This document shows positions 60,688 to 64,000 of a stretch of 64,000 nucleotides of DNA, piece by piece. The stretch comes from CATOSK01 sp963665735 (GTDB lineage Bacteria > Chloroflexota > Dehalococcoidia > Lucifugimonadales > UBA3495). Made by a program: the position numbers and the translations under genes. The notes beneath the pieces are model-generated. The model was given only the letters and a program-made list of their open reading frames with translations. It made no database searches and was not told the DNA's origin. The DNA lies in NCBI GenBank assembly GCA_963665735.1, contig OY762444.1:434001-498000 (forward strand). Reading direction: 5' to 3'. The stretch's first letter is position 1; each line of letters opens with the position of its first letter.

Positions 60688-62016
60688 TTGATAACCACCC
60701 TTAAACGAAAACTCCATTACGGCTGGGTAATCTTCGGCCTCACCTTCGCCAACCTCACCATCGAAGGCGGGGCCAAGAACGTCCAGGGCGTTTTCCTCGT
60801 CGCCTTCCGCGATTACTTCCGTAGCAGCGTAGCCCTCACCGCCGGCGTGTTTTCGGCCTCGGGCATTTTCGGCGCCTTTTCCGCCCCCTTCCTGGGCCGC
60901 TTCCTCGACCGTTTCGGCCCCCGCGCCCTGTTCCCCATGGCCGGCTGCTTCATCCTCGTCGGCTGGATTGCCAGCAGTTTCGCCAGCGAAATCTGGCAGC
61001 TGTTCATCTTTTACAGCGTCATCGCCACCATCGGCCAGATTTCCATATCCTCTTTTTCCGCCACGGCGACGCTGGCCCCCTGGTTCCCCCGCTCCAAGGG
61101 CACCGTCCTGGGCGCCGCCGACGCCGGCAACCCCGCCGGCCAGGCCATCATCGTACCCCTGGCCCAGCTAATCGTCTCCACCCTCGGCTGGCAATGGGCC
61201 TACCGCATCTTTGGCGTAGCCTTCTTCCTGGTCGTGGCCATCCCCAACCTGCTCTTGCAGCGCCGTCCCCCCAACCCGGACGCAACGGACGCGCCGGCCC
61301 CGGCTCCGGGAGAACCCGATCCACCAGCAACCCCGGCCGTCATATCCCCCGCCCCGTCCAGCAACCCGGCCAACACCCCCGACCCGGCTCTGACCTCCAA
61401 CGAACTCGAAACCCCCACCGGCTCCCTGGTAGCCACGGCCATTCGCGAACCCACTGTCTGGCTGTTGATGGCCGCCCGCGGCGTCGGCTCCGTCGGCAGC
61501 CAAATGACCATCGTTCATATGTTGGCCTTCCTGTTCCTGGCCGGCTACGCCGAAATGCAGGCCGCCCTGGCCATCGGCTTTGCCGGACTGCTGGGCCTTG
61601 GCGGACGGCCCGGCATCGGGCTGTTGTCGGACATCCTGGGCCGCGAAATCGTCTTTACCGTCAGCATGGCCATGCACATCGCCGCCATCCTGCTGGTTCT
61701 TTTCTTCACCGACGGCGCCCCCTGGTGGGTGCTGGTCGCCTTCGTCGCCCTGGCCGGACTCAGCGAGGGCATCAGCGGCCTGCTTATTGCCGCCAAAGCC
61801 GCCGACCTCTATCCCCCCAGGATGCTGGGCACCGTCATGGGACTTGTGGAAACCGGCCGCGGCATTGGCATCGCCACCGGCCCGGTGTTGGCCGGCCTGC
61901 TTTACGACCTGCAAGGGGATTACTTCATCGCCTTCCTGCTCTCCGCCGCTCTGACCGCCGCTTCCATAATCCTCATGTGGTCCGTCCGCCTGACCCCCCG
62001 CCAAGCCGCCTACTAA
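60688..62016 (+). CDS. MFS transporter (OxlT/MCT-like)
   Basis: 442 residues with 12 hydrophobic segments and a long central loop rich in Pro/Ala (about 200-245). It begins with a TTG and reads KLHYGWVIFGLTFANLTIEGG, then FLGRFLDRFGPRALFPMAGC (motif A) and AADAGNPAGQAIIVPLAQL. The C-terminal half has GFAGLLGLGGRPGIGLLSDILG. Probably moves carboxylates or similar small organics. The start codon is uncertain. Confidence 0.87.
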   Translation: MITTLKRKLHYGWVIFGLTFANLTIEGGAKNVQGVFLVAFRDYFRSSVALTAGVFSASGIFGAFSAPFLGRFLDRFGPRALFPMAGCFILVGWIASSFASEIWQLFIFYSVIATIGQISISSFSATATLAPWFPRSKGTVLGAADAGNPAGQAIIVPLAQLIVSTLGWQWAYRIFGVAFFLVVAIPNLLLQRRPPNPDATDAPAPAPGEPDPPATPAVISPAPSSNPANTPDPALTSNELETPTGSLVATAIREPTVWLLMAARGVGSVGSQMTIVHMLAFLFLAGYAEMQAALAIGFAGLLGLGGRPGIGLLSDILGREIVFTVSMAMHIAAILLVLFFTDGAPWWVLVAFVALAGLSEGISGLLIAAKAADLYPPRMLGTVMGLVETGRGIGIATGPVLAGLLYDLQGDYFIAFLLSAALTAASIILMWSVRLTPRQAAY

Positions 62017-62597
62017 CCCTCCTTCCCACAAAAAAACCGCCGCCCAACCAAACACCCTCAACCTCCGTAGGGGCGGGTTTCAAACCCGCCCTACCTCTGC
62101 CGCAACTACCGCCATGCCTCCACGAAACACCCCTAACCACCCGTAGGGGCGCACGGCCGTGCGCCCCTACCAACGTCACCACCAACCCGGTTGCCGGGAA
62201 CAAATGCTTCCCAACCCCCGTAGGGGCAACCCTTGTGGTTGCCCTACCTTTGCCGCAACTACCGCCATGCCTCCACGAAACACCCCCAACCTCCGTAGGG
62301 GCGGGTTTCAAACCCGCCCGTTCCTCGCCCCCAACAACCACTTGCCACCGCTAAAATCCCCCACCTTCAACCGTCATTCCGGCGAAAGCCGGAATCCAGA
62401 AATCCTTAACCCCAAGGCCGTTGCCTTTCCCGAAAATTCCCTGCCAACTCCTACCATCGTCGCCCAACCAAAACACCATCAACAAATCCCCCTCCCCCTA
62501 CCAGGGGGAGGGCCGGGGAGGGGGTCCGTCCCCCCGTGCTATACTGCCAACATCCCAACCATCCACGCCAACCAACCCCAACCAAGGAGTCACCATC
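62017..62597. repeat. Intergenic region with four R3 hairpins and a 151-bp duplication
   Basis: R3 hairpins at about 62068, 62143, 62219 and 62295, each starting GTAGGGGC but with different cores (GGGTTTCAAACCC, GCACGGCCGTGC, AACCCTTGTGG, GGGTTTCAAACCC). The phrase CCGCAACTACCGCCATGCCT is repeated (62100 and 62251). R2 at about 62372-62405 and R1 at about 62488-62527 follow. AAGGAG at 62584-62589 is the next gene's ribosome site. Confidence 0.8.
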
Positions 62598-63974
62598 ATG
62601 TCCCCTTCCAACGCCACCAAAACCTTCGTGGACTGGATTCACTCCACCCGCTGCCCCGACATCCCCGCCGATGTCCGCCGTACCACCGTCCTCGCCATCT
62701 ACGACGACACCGCCGCCAACCTGGCCTGCTCCCTGCTGCCCTTGGCTCATACCATCGTCCACTACGCCGACCTCATCGGTGGCCGCCCCGACTGCACCAT
62801 CGTCGGCTTCCCCGACCGCACCTCCGTCCTCAACGCCGCCCTGGTCAACGGCACCATCGGCCACGGCAACGAAGTTGACTGCACCGACGACACCGGCCAG
62901 CCCCGCACTCTCCCCGCCATCATCGCCGCGGCCCTGGCTGCCGGCCAGTACGCCGGCGCCTCCGGTCAGGAAATCGTCCGCGCCGTCGCCCTCGGCCACG
63001 AAATGTCCCACCGCATCCACCGCGTCCAGGACAAGGTGGAACTGGAAACCGGCTCCAAGTCCGACCCTATTGACGTAGGACATTCGATGGGTTCCGCCGT
63101 CGCCGCCAGCGTCTGCCTCGGCCTCGACCCCGCCGGCATCGAAGCCGCCCTCAGTCTGGCCGCCGTCATGGTTGCCGACACCGTGCCCCCCATTGACCGC
63201 GAGTACGAGCACATGGTCAAGTCCTTCATGCGCGGCGGCGTCGGTTCCCGCAATGGCGTAGCCGCCGCCCTCATGGCCCAGGCCGGTTTCGACGCCCCGC
63301 CAGACATCTTCGACGGCCCCGGCGGTTTCTTCAACAGTCGCCTCGGCATCCCCGAACCCGGCCCCGAATTTGCCGGCAACCTGGGCCAGGAATACAGCGT
63401 CGCCCGCACCCGTTTCAAGCGGGCCAGCGCCGGCGGCCCCAACCAGGGCGCGCGACTGGCCCTAACCGAACTCATGGCCGAAAACTCCCTGACCCATGAG
63501 GACATCGCCGAAATCCGCGTCGTCATCGGCCCCGGCGGACTCAACACCATTACCTCGGTGCCGCATCCCACCGTTTACTACGGCTACGTGCTGGGCAACG
63601 CCGCCGTCTATGGCGGAATCGGTTTCCTCCAGGCCCACGACCCCGCCTACTACGACAGTCCCGAAGTTTCCTCCCTGCGACAGCGTCTCCACATATCCGC
63701 CGACCCGTCCTGGCCCACCCGCGGCGATGAGCGTTACCGCGGGGCCGTAACCATAACCACCAACGACGGACGCCAACTCCAGAAAGAAAGCCTCTGGCGC
63801 CGGATGTCCGAAGAAGAAGTTGACGCCAAGTTCATCCACCTGGCCGGACTCCGCATCGGCGAAGACCGCGCCCGCGAGTTGGGCCAAACCCTCAAACAAG
63901 TTGAATCCGTGGATAACATCAACCAAATCCTGACCCACCTGGAAATCCCCGCCGCCCGCCTCCAAGACCTCTAA
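62598..63974 (+). CDS. MmgE/PrpD-family dehydratase
   Basis: 458 residues from the ATG at 62598 (AAGGAG upstream); the longer frame from 62421 reads through an R1 repeat. Family features: TVLAIYDDTAANLACSLLP (about 29-47), ALVNGTIGHGNEVDCTDD (about 83-100, with the GHGNEVDCTDD loop), ALGHEMSHRIHRVQDKVE and the later FMRGGVGSRNGVAAALMAQAGF. The family contains 2-methylcitrate dehydratase and cis-aconitate-like enzymes; the substrate is not decidable here. The isocitrate-lyase-family enzyme at 3792 could be a distant partner. Complete. Confidence 0.9.
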   Translation: MSPSNATKTFVDWIHSTRCPDIPADVRRTTVLAIYDDTAANLACSLLPLAHTIVHYADLIGGRPDCTIVGFPDRTSVLNAALVNGTIGHGNEVDCTDDTGQPRTLPAIIAAALAAGQYAGASGQEIVRAVALGHEMSHRIHRVQDKVELETGSKSDPIDVGHSMGSAVAASVCLGLDPAGIEAALSLAAVMVADTVPPIDREYEHMVKSFMRGGVGSRNGVAAALMAQAGFDAPPDIFDGPGGFFNSRLGIPEPGPEFAGNLGQEYSVARTRFKRASAGGPNQGARLALTELMAENSLTHEDIAEIRVVIGPGGLNTITSVPHPTVYYGYVLGNAAVYGGIGFLQAHDPAYYDSPEVSSLRQRLHISADPSWPTRGDERYRGAVTITTNDGRQLQKESLWRRMSEEEVDAKFIHLAGLRIGEDRARELGQTLKQVESVDNINQILTHLEIPAARLQDL

Positions 63975-64000
63975 CCCCAACCCCGAAGGGGAATAAAAAT
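63975..64000. other. Window end, no feature
   Basis: Last 26 bases after the MmgE/PrpD stop. An imperfect CCCC/GGGG pair (CCCCGAAGGGG) with AT-rich bases after it could be the start of a terminator, cut off by the window. Confidence 0.3.

Noticed and set aside
1..64000. tRNA or rRNA genes
   Set aside because: No clover-leaf with GGTTCGA-type loop or CCA-like end, and no rRNA-like conserved block was seen by eye; a covariance-model search would be decisive.

Overview
The window looks like chromosomal DNA from a Chloroflexota bacterium, most likely a Dehalococcoidia/SAR202-type lineage from a marine or sponge-associated setting. This is inferred from gene content, not from a marker gene: GC-rich DNA, many FMN/FAD oxidoreductases, paired DUF1800/DUF1501 genes, NHL propellers, a CCGN..PGC mini-metal protein, and intergenic regions packed with palindromic repeats. 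No rRNA or tRNA gene was found.

Layout. 1-9012 is mostly minus strand housekeeping and small-molecule metabolism: a partial GlcG/HbpS protein, a P-loop kinase-like protein, a nicotinamidase-like hydrolase, a DUF2157/GDYXXLXY membrane pair, an isocitrate-lyase-family enzyme, plsX-fabG, a split hot-dog hydratase pair and lhgO. 9460-17716 carries a CBS transporter, a solute-binding lipoprotein, an LLM flavin oxidoreductase, a 2-hydroxyacid dehydrogenase, a quinone oxidoreductase and a BNR propeller. 17969-20377 is a thiamine unit (thiG-thiE-thiS) behind a TPP riboswitch with its own terminator. 21131-26568 is DUF1800-DUF1501-DUF1800-NHL on the minus strand. 27352-37564 holds two MFS exporters, two amidohydrolases, a small cupin-like protein, an Nmad3 protein and an LLM oxidoreductase. 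37736-46320 holds an NHL protein, an IS5-type insertion that splits a retropepsin-like gene, its DUF5678 partner, a second DUF1501-DUF1800 pair, a PAL-like propeller and another LLM oxidoreductase. 46649-53412 holds a Rieske oxygenase, a PaREP1/HEPN-like protein, a VOC protein, a GMC oxidoreductase, a YceI lipoprotein and a Fur regulator. 53897-58728 pairs a conserved unknown protein with a convergent 1375-residue membrane-anchored protein of ten Ig-like (TIG-type) repeats. 58957-64000 ends with a His/Cys-rich mini-protein, a zinc dehydrogenase, an MFS transporter and MmgE/PrpD.

How it works together. The oxidoreductases, lactonase/decarboxylase-like amidohydrolases, Rieske and VOC proteins, 2-hydroxyacid enzymes and exporters suggest an organism that attacks diverse oxidised or aromatic carbon, but the genes are scattered single units rather than one pathway operon.

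The strongest non-gene signal is repeat biology. An 839-bp IS5-type element has ends of the type GTGTCGTCAAAAT. At least four non-autonomous elements of about 165-190 bp share those ends, and three of them sit exactly in the TA of a gene's stop codon, where the stop is kept. The common solitary palindrome beginning CGTCATTCCGGCG appears to be the half-element remnant of this family. A second palindromic family (CCCCTCCCCCT..AGGGGGAGGG) occurs about 40 times between transcription units.
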